Translations under genes and position numbers: made by a program
Shown: in pieces, positions 11,361-21,800 of the stretch
Numbering within the stretch: the stretch's first letter is position 1
Layout: every line of letters starts with the position of its first letter
Source: Mesostigma viride
Taxonomy: Eukaryota > Streptophyta > Mesostigmatophyceae > Mesostigmatales > Mesostigmataceae
DNA length: 50,447 nucleotides
Assembly (NCBI GenBank): GCA_009746045.1
Contig: RPFO01001081.1
Location: 1 to 50,447 of the forward strand
Direction: 5' to 3'
The notes under the pieces: model-generated
What the model was told of the DNA's origin: nothing
The model's input: only the letters and a program-made list of their open reading frames with translations
Databases searched by the model: none

Positions 11361-12646
11361 CCGTGCCCGTGGCCTTGCCTGTGCCCTCAACAAGCCCGAC
11401 GGTGCCTAAATGGCCTTGCGGCCGATTTTCCGCCAAACATCGACTTACAGCCGATGCATCTGCCCCTTCTCGGGCGACCAAATGCCGCAAAAACTATTGA
11501 GAATTGGGAAAAGTTTAGCTGAGAAGATCGAAAGTTTATACGTTTCTGCACAGCTTGACACTATGGTTTGCATACGTTTGACAAAGTTATTCTGATCAAA
11601 GTTATAGCCGTGTTTTGGCCGGTCAAAGTACACTACAAGGGGTCAGGGTACTTTTTAACGTACATTGAACGTGCATTCAGGAAAACGACGACCTGGACAT
11701 GGCGGCTTGCGCCCACGCATGGCATTTACGTTTTCGTTCGAGTTTTCTGACCAAACTCAGGAAGTTGATTTTATACGTCCTAAAGATCATACAGGCCAAT
11801 TTTTGGTTTGCGGGAATGCCATTTGATAGGTGTCGGCAGCGTTCTTGCTGGAAAAAACTGCAATCAGGCCGGACGATAGAAACTTTGACAGCAATACCTT
11901 TCCGGCGTATTTTAAAGGATTTAGTGGTTTCTTTGTACTTTTTATGATACATATTAGTCGTAAACGTGCAAGGGTGGCCAGAAATCGCCGCATCTAGCCA
12001 CCATGCTGCACAACTTTGGTGTGCCGCTATGCGCCATTTTGCGGCAATCTCCTGGGCCAAGGTAATGCCAGCCATGCCAGGTAAAGCTGAGTTATCATTT
12101 TCTTGTCGATGTATGACGTTTATGTATACATTCTAGATTGTGTAGCACATTCTTTCTTCATTATTCATGCTCTTTCTAGACCATGGCCTGGCCCCTTCAA
12201 AAAAAACCATTCTAGATGGGTTAATCGATGCTTCCCTCCGTCAATTGACCTGCCATCCATAGTGTGATGGTGATAAGTTTTAGAGGCTGTATAGGTTTCA
12301 ATACTTCCTTATATGTTTGTTATACATTTCCAACACACATATTGCATGAGTGTGAGGCAGTTGGGTGGTCTCTGTGGCATCATCAAGCATGTAAATGGTG
12401 AGTAAAAGCTTCCCTTTGTCAGCATGTGCCACCAGGTGTGCTGGCCATCACCTGGCAAGCTATAGCAGCTTATAGGCCTAGATTATCCTTGCTAGGGCAA
12501 GCTGAAATAGGCTTAACATCACTAGTTTGTTGGTGGCTGCCTCCTAGAATGCATGCCTTGCGTAGGGTATCCGTACCACGTTACCTACGTCACTGCATGA
12601 ACAAGGTGGCACCTGCACATAGGTGCCATGTAAGGGCAGTGTGATG
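11361..12646. other. Left flank of the retrotransposon, no gene recognised
   Basis: About 1.3 kb of single-copy-looking sequence. Short frames exist on both strands (the longest is 132 codons at 11677-12075 minus), without motifs I can name. Confidence 0.35.
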
Positions 12647-12651
12647 ACTAT

Positions 12652-13789
12652 TGTCACGGACGCGCGCTATGTCATCCGGGCGCCCACTATGCACAAGACC
12701 GGTGACGTGCGCAAGGAATTTGTCTTCTACGCATTTTCGACAAAGGCTAGTGACCGGGGGGGGACACTAGCACTTGCAGCATAAGAGCGGACGAAAGTGT
12801 ACGTGCACGCGCGCCGGGCCAGGCACAGCTGGGCGCGCAGCACTGACTTGAGCGGACGGCAGCACAAGTGTGCAGCGTCGAGAGGATCATACGCGTGTTA
12901 GTGGACAGCTGGAGCTGAAGCTGGACTGCTGGACTTCAACAGCGGCGAGGCTATTGACAGGCCAGGTGTCTTTGTGGTGTAGAATAGCGGGTCAACGTTA
13001 TGAGGACTGGACAGAAAATGGAAAAGGACAATTTGCGGTGCGGAGCCAGATCGCTGGAATGAATGCGAAATCGCTGGCAGCCCTAAAAAGGGATTTCTTC
13101 TAGAAAGGAACGATTAGACGCAATGTTTGCTGGGCCACTCACACGCAAGGTGTGAGCGTGCAGATTGTCTGAAGGATATTATGCTTCGACCTTGCTGGAC
13201 GTGACTCAATGTCGGACATTCCCAGGGACAGAAATGCCGGAGCCTCTAGGAGATGAGATCGGCAACAGGGTAGCAATTTAGATTTGTCGGGATGCCTTCC
13301 TGCTTTTGTTGGCATGTGTGGTAGAAAGCCAGGACGGCAACTGGAATGCGGTTTCTATTCGCATGGTTCAGGCAGCAAGATAGTTTTGGCATTCCTGGCT
13401 GGACTGACAAGTGTGGCGTGTGTCATGCGTGTGGCATGACGAATGGTTTGGTTCATAGTCGAAGAGGACTCTCACGCAGCGTGTAGTCTCTTCGAGTCTC
13501 TCGTTAGTGGCCTTCGTGTTTCTCCCTTTCCTTGGGAGCAAGGCCGGTAGCATGTCATGGAGCGCTGCCTAACTGCGGGCTCGTGAGCATGGAGTGCATC
13601 GATATTGAGACTATCAACGTGTTGTAATTGTATTAACTTTCTCAATAAACTCCGCATGTGCGGCTTCATCATCAGACTGTGCAAAGTGTGTGTTTTGAAA
13701 GCATTATTCTATAGCAGGGGAGGCAATAAGGTGGTTATCAGGCACGAGGGACAGTTCCTTGTCCTCGGCTGAGAGCCCTCCTTTCTTTA
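12652..13789 (+). repeat. Left terminal direct repeat (A1) of the retrotransposon
   Basis: It matches 22103-23239 at over 99.5 percent by eye: substitutions at 12945 and 13776 and eight versus seven G near 12756-12763. AATAAA at 13644-13649 lies near its 3' part. It begins TGTCACGG and ends CTTTCTTTA. The 143-bp B segment that follows A2 at the right end is absent here, and the sequence runs directly into the leader. Confidence 0.95.
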
Positions 13790-14004
13790 CTCGAAGAGAC
13801 TACCCGGTAGTCTGCTTCCTTCTGTTCGAAGCCAAGACGTTGGCTTTAGTGTTTAGCAACCATCAGCAGTACAGGGAACGGCCTGGCTGACAGTTTGTAA
13901 AGGAAGTGTCTTGAGACAGATTTTAAGAAAATAGAACTAGCCAGAATTTGCTGGCTCTTGTCTTTTTCTGGCAGGCTAGTCGAGTCGTTATCCTTGACAC
14001 CTGT

Positions 14005-14010
14005 TATAAA
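14005..14010 (+). promoter_or_regulatory. TATA-like box upstream of Gag
   Basis: TATAAA occurs about 80 bases before the first Gag ATG, inside the leader and not in the terminal repeat. It could support an internal promoter, or be chance. Confidence 0.2.
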
Positions 14011-14084
14011 GCCTTTGGTTGTTGCTTCTTCTCAGCGAAACCTAGGCTTGTTGGTTCTTGTTTTGCCCATCGGTCAGCTGGTGC

Positions 14085-15893
14085 ATGCCACTGACGCGAG
14101 CGCAGACTCGAGCCATGGCAGATGCAAATAGAGCAGATGCCGACACGTCCGCTCCGGGGTCGAATGGCGGGATTCCTCCCGCCGTACCCGCAGTGGGTGA
14201 GAGTCGCGACCAAGAAGCGCCGCTGAGTATGGTGGCGCTGTTCGCGCAGATGCAAGCGCAGATGCAGCAACAGTCGCAACAGTTGCAGCAGCAATTGGCG
14301 CTGCAGATGCGGGAAGTGACCGACAGATTGGTGGCCGTAGAGGGTCGTCATCTGCAGTCCACACCATGGGACGGGCAGGCATCGATGCCGGGCCCCAGTG
14401 GTGTTGCCGCGGAGCCGAGGGAGCGGGACCAGCCGCCAACCTCAGGTAATGCGGCGGGAAGGGCTTCGATGGAACCGGGGGTTTTGGCTGGGTCGCTAAC
14501 CCAACACGACTTGCTTGGTGAGGCGGATGGTCAGCCACGGGGCGAGTATACGCTGGCGCCCAGGCGCCTGCCTTTCGATCAAGCGCGAGACGGATTGCAC
14601 GAGGAGAACGGGGCAGGGCTGGCGCGCGCGATGGACCCACACAGGGGTGCACCAGGACGCATGCTGCCAGGCGGGGCCTCAATTCCGTTTGGGCGAGGCG
14701 GTGGGGCGCTGACCGGCGGGTCGACTGCACGGTGGTCAAGTGTGCCAATCGGGCGCATTCCGCCCATGGAGGACATAACCACGCCGCTGGCTTTCCGAGT
14801 ACGGGAGGCAGCACGACCAAGCACGCTGGCGCAGGGACGCGCAGCTCAGCGACCGCCGGAGGATGCCGATGGGGTGCAGTACCCGCAAAGGGTGCGCCTC
14901 ATACCGGAAGGCGCGAAGATGCCCACCCTACCACGGGTGGACATGCGCGAGAAGTTCTCCACAACCGGCAATCTGGCCACGCTGGCGCAGGCCTACAACG
15001 CGTACAAGTCATGGATTGATCTGCAATACATGACTACGCAAGGCGCTGTAATGCATGAGTTTGTGATGAACAACATGCATTTTTTCTTTCACGGCCTTAC
15101 GCTGAGGCGAGTGGCTAGGCTGGTGGAGCAGTGGAGAGAGGTCTCGCTGTACACGCGTCACACGGACGTGTGGTTCGGCTTCGACGGGCGTGGCCAGCCC
15201 GACTATGACAACATCATGTATGGTGTCGACCCTGCCGAGGAACTGTGGGGCCTCCTTCGCCAGGAATACCCGGTGGAGACCATCAAGGCAGAGCGTGAGT
15301 GGCGCAGTTTCAAGATAGCCGAGGGTGAAACCCCGGAGCAATCTTACGAGCGCCTCATGGAGTTCGCCGGCGAAGTGGAGGACTGGTCCGAAAAGCTGGC
15401 GTGTCAGAAATGGCTGCAAGCGCTAGGCTCCAAGGAGATGGAGCTGCCCACGCCGCCCAACGGCCAGCCGTGGCGATTGCGGTCACTGTGCATTGAGGTC
15501 AGGGCCATGATGCGACGACACGCGCAAGGCCGGATCTCGGTAAGCACGGTGGTGGCCGAGCTGCAGGCCAAGGTCGACGCGCTGACCAAGGCCAAGTCGG
15601 GTGAGTCGTCTGCCACAAGACAAGCGCGCCCGCAAGGCGGCCACGGTGCTAGCAGGAACCAAGGGGGGTCTCGCAACGCCTCATCGCATGATGCAACCCA
15701 GGGTAACGCCGCTGGCGGCAACAAAGACGCTGCCGCCCCGACGCGAGCTGGGGGGGCACGTCCTCACAGACGGGTACTAGGACGGATGCGCGCAAATCGG
15801 GCTGCTTCCTTTGCGACAAGGATGGGCACCTTAGTCGCGAGTGTCCAAGCCGCTGCACGAAGCCGCATGGGGCAGACACGAAGTGGCACCTGA
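14085..15893 (+). CDS. gag: Gag-like protein of the retrotransposon
   Basis: This is the structural protein expected to form the particle that packages element RNA. Two candidate ATGs occur, 14085 and 14115; the second has the better context (GAGCCATGG). Residues about 45-75 from the second start form a Gln-rich stretch likely to be a coiled coil. The middle is Pro/Gly/Arg-rich. The C-terminal third contains a capsid-like helical region (YNAYKSWIDLQYM, LWGLLRQEYP, EREWRSFKIAEGETPEQSYERL), typical of Ty3 Gag. The expected CCHC zinc knuckle is not in this frame; it lies in the -1 frame just after a G7 run. The ORF's last part (after about 15756) is therefore probably out of frame. Its TGA overlaps the pol ATG as TGATG. 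Confidence 0.8.
   Translation: MPLTRAQTRAMADANRADADTSAPGSNGGIPPAVPAVGESRDQEAPLSMVALFAQMQAQMQQQSQQLQQQLALQMREVTDRLVAVEGRHLQSTPWDGQASMPGPSGVAAEPRERDQPPTSGNAAGRASMEPGVLAGSLTQHDLLGEADGQPRGEYTLAPRRLPFDQARDGLHEENGAGLARAMDPHRGAPGRMLPGGASIPFGRGGGALTGGSTARWSSVPIGRIPPMEDITTPLAFRVREAARPSTLAQGRAAQRPPEDADGVQYPQRVRLIPEGAKMPTLPRVDMREKFSTTGNLATLAQAYNAYKSWIDLQYMTTQGAVMHEFVMNNMHFFFHGLTLRRVARLVEQWREVSLYTRHTDVWFGFDGRGQPDYDNIMYGVDPAEELWGLLRQEYPVETIKAEREWRSFKIAEGETPEQSYERLMEFAGEVEDWSEKLACQKWLQALGSKEMELPTPPNGQPWRLRSLCIEVRAMMRRHAQGRISVSTVVAELQAKVDALTKAKSGESSATRQARPQGGHGASRNQGGSRNASSHDATQGNAAGGNKDAAAPTRAGGARPHRRVLGRMRANRAASFATRMGTLVASVQAAARSRMGQTRSGT
15750..15820 (+). other. Frame switch: G7 run followed by zinc knuckle in the pol frame
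   Basis: Seven G at 15750-15756 precede an open stretch in the pol frame. That stretch contains CFLCDKDGHLSREC (codons from 15803 on), an exact CX2CX4HX4C zinc knuckle. The pol frame is open from at least 15743 through the nominal pol ATG at 15893. Either a -1 ribosomal slip on GGG-GGG or a one-base length change in the G run joins Gag and Pol. Confidence 0.75.
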
Positions 15894-18800
15894 TGAACAA
15901 GTGTCCAGCCGCGGGCATCAAGACGGTCCACTTCGCCGAGATGGCGGGCAAGACCGACTCGATGGAAGCCCAGGTGGCTGCCATCAAGCATGGTGAGGAG
16001 GCGACGGCGCCCCCCAACCAATTCGAGACGGTGTACCGGGAGGACCCATTCTGGGCGCCCATGCCGGGTGACGTCGAGATCAACGCTGCGGAGGCTACCA
16101 AAGGCAAGCAGGCACGCAGCCCGCTTTCTTTTCAGCAGGCACCCATGTTGCCTGCCGGGCAGTTGCCCGCGTCCTTTTCCATGCCGCTGGCTGGGGTGCA
16201 ATCTGCTTTTGAGCATGCGAACCCTGCTGGGCTGGAGCAGCGTAGGCGATTGGCGCCTGTGTACCCAATGCCGTTCATTGTGGACGTACCCATGTTTTCA
16301 GCACGGCAGGTGGTCGACACCTTCGGGCAGAAGGGGGTTGAGTGGCTGGGGTCGGTTGTGTCCGAGATCCAGTTGTTCGCAGATGGGCATGATGTGCGCA
16401 CCTTGCGCAATTCTGAGTCCGTCACCTACGGGCGCCAGCCGGTAGAAGCCGCAGTGCCCGTGGTGCAAGCGGGAGTGGTCAGCACAAGTAGCCAGCAGCG
16501 CACTAGTGCAGTCCCCCAGGTTCCCACGGTGGTTCCATACCCCAATGGTGAGCCGTCCATGGCGTTCCAAGCAGTTGGAGCCTGTGGAGATGTATGGAGC
16601 GACATGGTGACATGTCCGTTGGTTGGCGCAGTCAAGCTTGATAGCGGTGCTCAGCCGCTAGTCATCAGCACGGACTTGGCCACCATGCTGAACCTGACCT
16701 ACGAGAACGGTGGCTTAGTGGAAAGCCCCGTGTCTGTGTCAGGTTGGCAGGGTCCGGCTAGTAAGCCGTACGCTATGACGGCGGTTAAAGTCAACGTGAT
16801 TTTCAATCCGTTGCGCGCCTCTAGCATGACCACCGTGTCCGCGTATGCGCTGGTGGTCAACAAGTGTGGATATTCCGCACTACTCGGGGTGGATGTCCTT
16901 GCTCGCGCCATGGTTCAGGTGGACTATAGGGCGGAGGAGGCATCTTACATCCCTGATTGGGATGGGGCTGGCCTGAAGCGGGCCAGCGTGCCGGTCTCAT
17001 GCTTCAGTTCTTCAGCCGGGGCTGCACGCCTCAACCCTTCCGCGGCTGCGGGCGTGGTGGAGGTCAGCATGGTGGAGGTACGGGCGGCGGGCTCATCGGC
17101 GTGGGACAAGCATCGGACGGTGCTGCCCCAGCCAACGGCGAGCATTGCCAAGATGCGCACGCAGTGGTCGCTGGATGCTGTGACGTCCACGCGGCAGCTG
17201 GCTATGCGCAAGCGGGTAACTGAAGCCGTCATCACCATTCCTCAGATGGCCAGCCATGGCCTCACTTTGCTGCAACCGGGTGTCTCGGAGGCCCAAGGTA
17301 ATTTTTCTGCTGCAATCTTACCGCAGGCCCCTGATTTTGCCAAGGGTGCGGTAGTGTTGGAACTGTTTGCGGGGATCGGAGGGGGCATTGCAGGCTTTTT
17401 GGCCGCAGGCGGCGTGTGCCGTAAACTCATCGCGGTAGAGCCATCGCACAAGGCGCGTCAGGTGTACTTCAGTCACTGTGGCGTGTTGTCGCGAGAGTAT
17501 CCCGCGCAGTTTCCGCCATCAGCATGGCGTGACCCGTTTGGGGAATGTCCTCAAGATATCCGAGCCATCGGTGAGGTGCAGGTGCAGCAGTTGTTGCGCA
17601 GGCATCATGCCATCGACTTGGTAATTGCGGGTTGGGAGTGCCAGGGCCTGAGCCAGGCAGGGCAAGGGCGGGGGCTAGCCGATCCGCGTAGCGCGCTGTT
17701 CTGGGAACTGTTGCGTGTGGTGGGACTGTTGCAGTCGCGTCAGCCCCATCCGCCTGCGTATCTGTTTGAGAACGTTGTGGCGGGTGACAGCCCACATCAG
17801 GCGGTGCGGGAGGACTGGGCTACAATCGTGGCACTCCTGGGGGAGCCCATCGTGTGTGACAACGCAGGGCTGGGTGGGCTCACGCATCGTTTGCGTGCCT
17901 ATTGGACCAACGTGGCGTGTGCGACCGATGTGCAGGCGGTCTTGGGGGCCGTAGCAAGGCAGCATCCGAGTGTGTCTGCGGAGGTAGCATTGCCTTCCCA
18001 CCTAGTCACGCAGAAGGTGGATAGCGAGGATCGCCCACCGTATGCACGCGTCAACCGGGTCGGGAGCCCCATGTGTGCACTGCCGACCCTGGTCAGTTAC
18101 CAAGGGTCGACAGCATACCGTGATCGGGGTAAGGGTCTCGTTTGGGACACTACCACCGGTCTGTTGGTGCAGCCACCCGCAGAATTTCGTGAGGCCAGCA
18201 TGGGTTTTCATGTCGGGGCCTCGGCGCTGCCGGGCGTGCTCGAGAGTGAGCGCTGGTCTTTGATAGGCCAGGCTATGTCGGTGTTGCAGGTCGGGTATGT
18301 GCTGCTTGCATCGGTTGCCGTGCGCCAGTCTGGGGGGGCGTCCCCAGCCAATCCGCCTCAGCAGGTTGAGGCGCGCGCAGCCAAACTGAAGCGCCCTGCA
18401 GCGACGGGGACTTCATCAGCATGGGGGTGGCGTCTGCGACAGGTGTGGACTATCATTCTCATGACCGCCCTGCTGACCAGCACCGTGCTGGCCGGCGAGC
18501 CCACGCTGCATCGGGTAATACACCGTGCGGCACGCGAGGCTCCGGCGGTGGGTGTCACACCAGGCGTGGCAGCCTTTTCCTTGTTCCACGACGATGCGGC
18601 TAGGGCGCCGCATCTTGAGGCACATGCGGTAGCTGTGGGTGATCCCGCGGATACGCACCCCTGGGCTATTGGCGAACACCTTTCTGATGCGCAGCGCTCA
18701 GCCATGCTAAAGTGGCTAGGCACTGCAAGGGGGGCCTTCGCTTTCACAAGTGATGAACTGGGGTGTTTCAATGGTGGGACCATGCGTGTTCCATTGGACA

Positions 18801-21800
18801 CTGACACCCCTTTGTTCCGACGCCAGCATCGCCTGAGTCAGGCCGAGTTGGATTTTGTAGCCGAGCAATGCAAGGAGTTAGAGGATGCCGGTATCATCAG
18901 GCAATCTTCCTCCAGCTATGCCGCTGCCGTTGTCGTTGCGCCCAAGAAGGACGCTATCACCGGGGCATGGACGGGTATGCGCATGGCCACCGATCTGCGG
19001 TTGCTGAATGCACACACACCCGTGGACCGTTACCCCATGCCACGTGTGGATGATGTCCTGGATAAGATATCTCCTCATGTGAAGTTTGTGTCCTCGCTGG
19101 ACCTGCGTAGCGGCTTTCATCAGATCGCAGTTGCGCCGGAGGATCAGCGGAAGCTTGCATTCTGGGGGGGCGGCAATTTGTATGAGTGGGTGCGCATGCC
19201 CTTTGGGCACCGCAACGCTAGTGCTGTTTTCCAACGAGCTATGGACAAAGTGCTTGCAGGTCTTCCTTTCGCCGCTTGTTACATTGATGATGTAATCGTC
19301 TTTAGCGCGACATTTGAGGAGCACCTGGCGCACTTGGAGCAGGTTCGCTTGGCTCTCGAGGAGCATAATATGCGGCTGCACCCTGAGAAGTGCAAGTTCG
19401 CCCAGCGGACCCTCTCATTCCTTGGTCATCAGATTGTGCCGGGTGGCCGGACGCCTGATGCCGCCAAGGTCGAATCCATTGTGCAGGCCGCCGTACCCAC
19501 GGATGTCTCAGGGGTGCGGGCGTATTTGGGTTTGGCTGGCTATTACCGAGGTTACATTGAGAACTTCAGCAGCAAGGTGAAGCCCTTGACCGAGTTACTC
19601 AAGAAGGGGTGCGTGTGGGCGTGGGGTCCCGCACAGCAACGCGCCATCGAGACAATCAAGCAGGAGCTCACGTCGGCCCCGATTCTGCGCGCCCCTGACT
19701 ATGCTTTGCCGTTTGTGTTATATACCGACTGGTCCAAGGTAGGACTGGGTGCGGTCTTGGCGCAAAAGGATGGTGATGGGCGCGAGCACGTTATTGCTTA
19801 TGCTAGTCGCAGCAACAACCCAGCGGAGAGCCGGTATTCTTCCTATGAGGGGGAGGCACTGGCTGTGGTGTGGGCCATCAAGCACTTTCGCCCGTATTTA
19901 GTTGGGCGCGTGTTTACTCTGGTGACAGACCACCAGCCGCTTCAGTGGCTAATGACCAACACCAACCTGACGGGTAAGCTCGCCCGATGGGCCATGATTA
20001 TCCAGGAGTACCACATGACCATTGTGCATCGGGCCGGCAAGGACCATGTCAACGCCGATGTGCTATCCCGATACGCCATGCCTACCACTGTTGACCACAC
20101 TGGAGCCCGGGCCATGGGTGCCGAGGGCTCGTCGGGTTCTGTGGTCTTTGTGAACGCTGCTGGGTATGCGGCCGACGATGAGGAGGAGGCGTGGTGGCGC
20201 AGTGTCGAGTACTCTGTGGCGGACTTCGGCATCAGCGACGACCCGGTGCGGCCGTCGCCATTCACGCCATCCAAAGCTGTGTGCGCTATGGAAGAGGGTA
20301 GGTCTCTGTCCTTTGACATTGATCCTTCTCTGCAGCAGCTGATCGCTGTGCAGGCTCTCTTAGCGCGTAGCTCTCTTGCTGATTGCTACACCGCTGATAT
20401 CTGGCTAGATGGTCGAGTTTTGGAGCAAGTGCAGGGTGCTGTCTTGACTCCTACTCCAGTCGATTGGACTCCTGCTCAGAAGGCGACGGAGTTGAACAGG
20501 GTGCAGCACAGGGCTGCAACCTATGGTTGGGAAGATGGGGTTTTGTACAAGCTGTTGGGCAAGCGTAGGGTGGTCGTCCCACCGCCTGACAAGCGCGTTG
20601 CTATAGTGCAGGCGTACCACGAGCGGTATGGTCACTTGGGTGGCAATCGCACGCTCAGCCTCGTACGGACCAGCTATTGGTGGAATAACATGCGACACAC
20701 AGTGGCCCAGGTAGTGGCCAGCTGTGTCCCGTGTGCTCGAACCAAGGCTAACTTTAGCGCAGATCATGGTGCCAAGGAGCTGATGTCGCTTCCCATCAAG
20801 GGCTTGTTTTATCGCTGGCACGTCGATCTGTGCGGGCCGTTTCAGGAGAGCCCTGACGGCAACCTCTATGTCATGGTATGCGTGGAGAGCTTTAGCAAAT
20901 GGGTTGAGTTGATCCCCATTGCTGACAAGCATGCCGCTACCACAGCGAAGCATTTTGCAGACATCATCACCAGGTTTGGGGCTCCCGCGGAGGTAGTCAC
21001 GGACCAGGGTGGTGAGTTCAGGGGTGAGTTCCAGGAGTTGCTGGATGGATGTCTTATTGATCACCGTCGCACTTCTCGGGAGCATCCTCAGGCCAATGGT
21101 TTGGCTGAGAGATTGGTGCAGACCGTCAAGCAGGCGCTGCGCAAGTGGAGCCTGCAGGTGCCGGAGTCGGCCAGGTGGGATCGCGAGTTGGCATGGATTG
21201 CCATGGGTTATCGCATGTCTCCCCAGGAGTCTCTCGCTACCTTCTCCCCGTATTTCCTTCTGTTCGGGCGTAATCCTCTTTTGCCTACGGAGGCACAGGT
21301 TGCGCACCCCGAACCCATGGCCTTCGACAACGCTCAGCAATTTTTGGTTGAGGTGCTGGCCAGGGCAGAGACTTTTAAGAAGGTCATGCCCATCGCGATG
21401 AACAACTTGTTCATTGCTCAGCACAGGGACTCCCTGCGTTACGCTCAGCGCCGGGGGGGCGCATACATGGCTCGCCAGCTGCGGTTTAGGCCAGGGCAGT
21501 ATGTTTTCCTGCGCACTCAGCTGAAGCACACTTTGGATGTGGAGGCGGGGCCCACCATTTTGCGCATTGTGGCTATCAAACCATCGGGAGTGGCAATTTT
21601 GGAGGGCGCCGACGGGAGCCGTACGACAGACAACCTCAGCAATCTCAGTCCCTGCTCACTGCCCAATTTGGTCCACGACCTCCAACCGCACACATCTCGC
21701 CGAGTCAAGGACGCCCAGTGTCAGGTTTGTCACCGGGTCGATCAGGCGGAGTCCATGTTATTGTGTGATCAGTGTAACTGTGGTTGGCACATGCAGTGCT

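Noticed and set aside
20405-21529. 374-codon minus-strand ORF inside pol
   Set aside because: It is a shadow of the integrase region in GC-rich coding DNA, with no motif.
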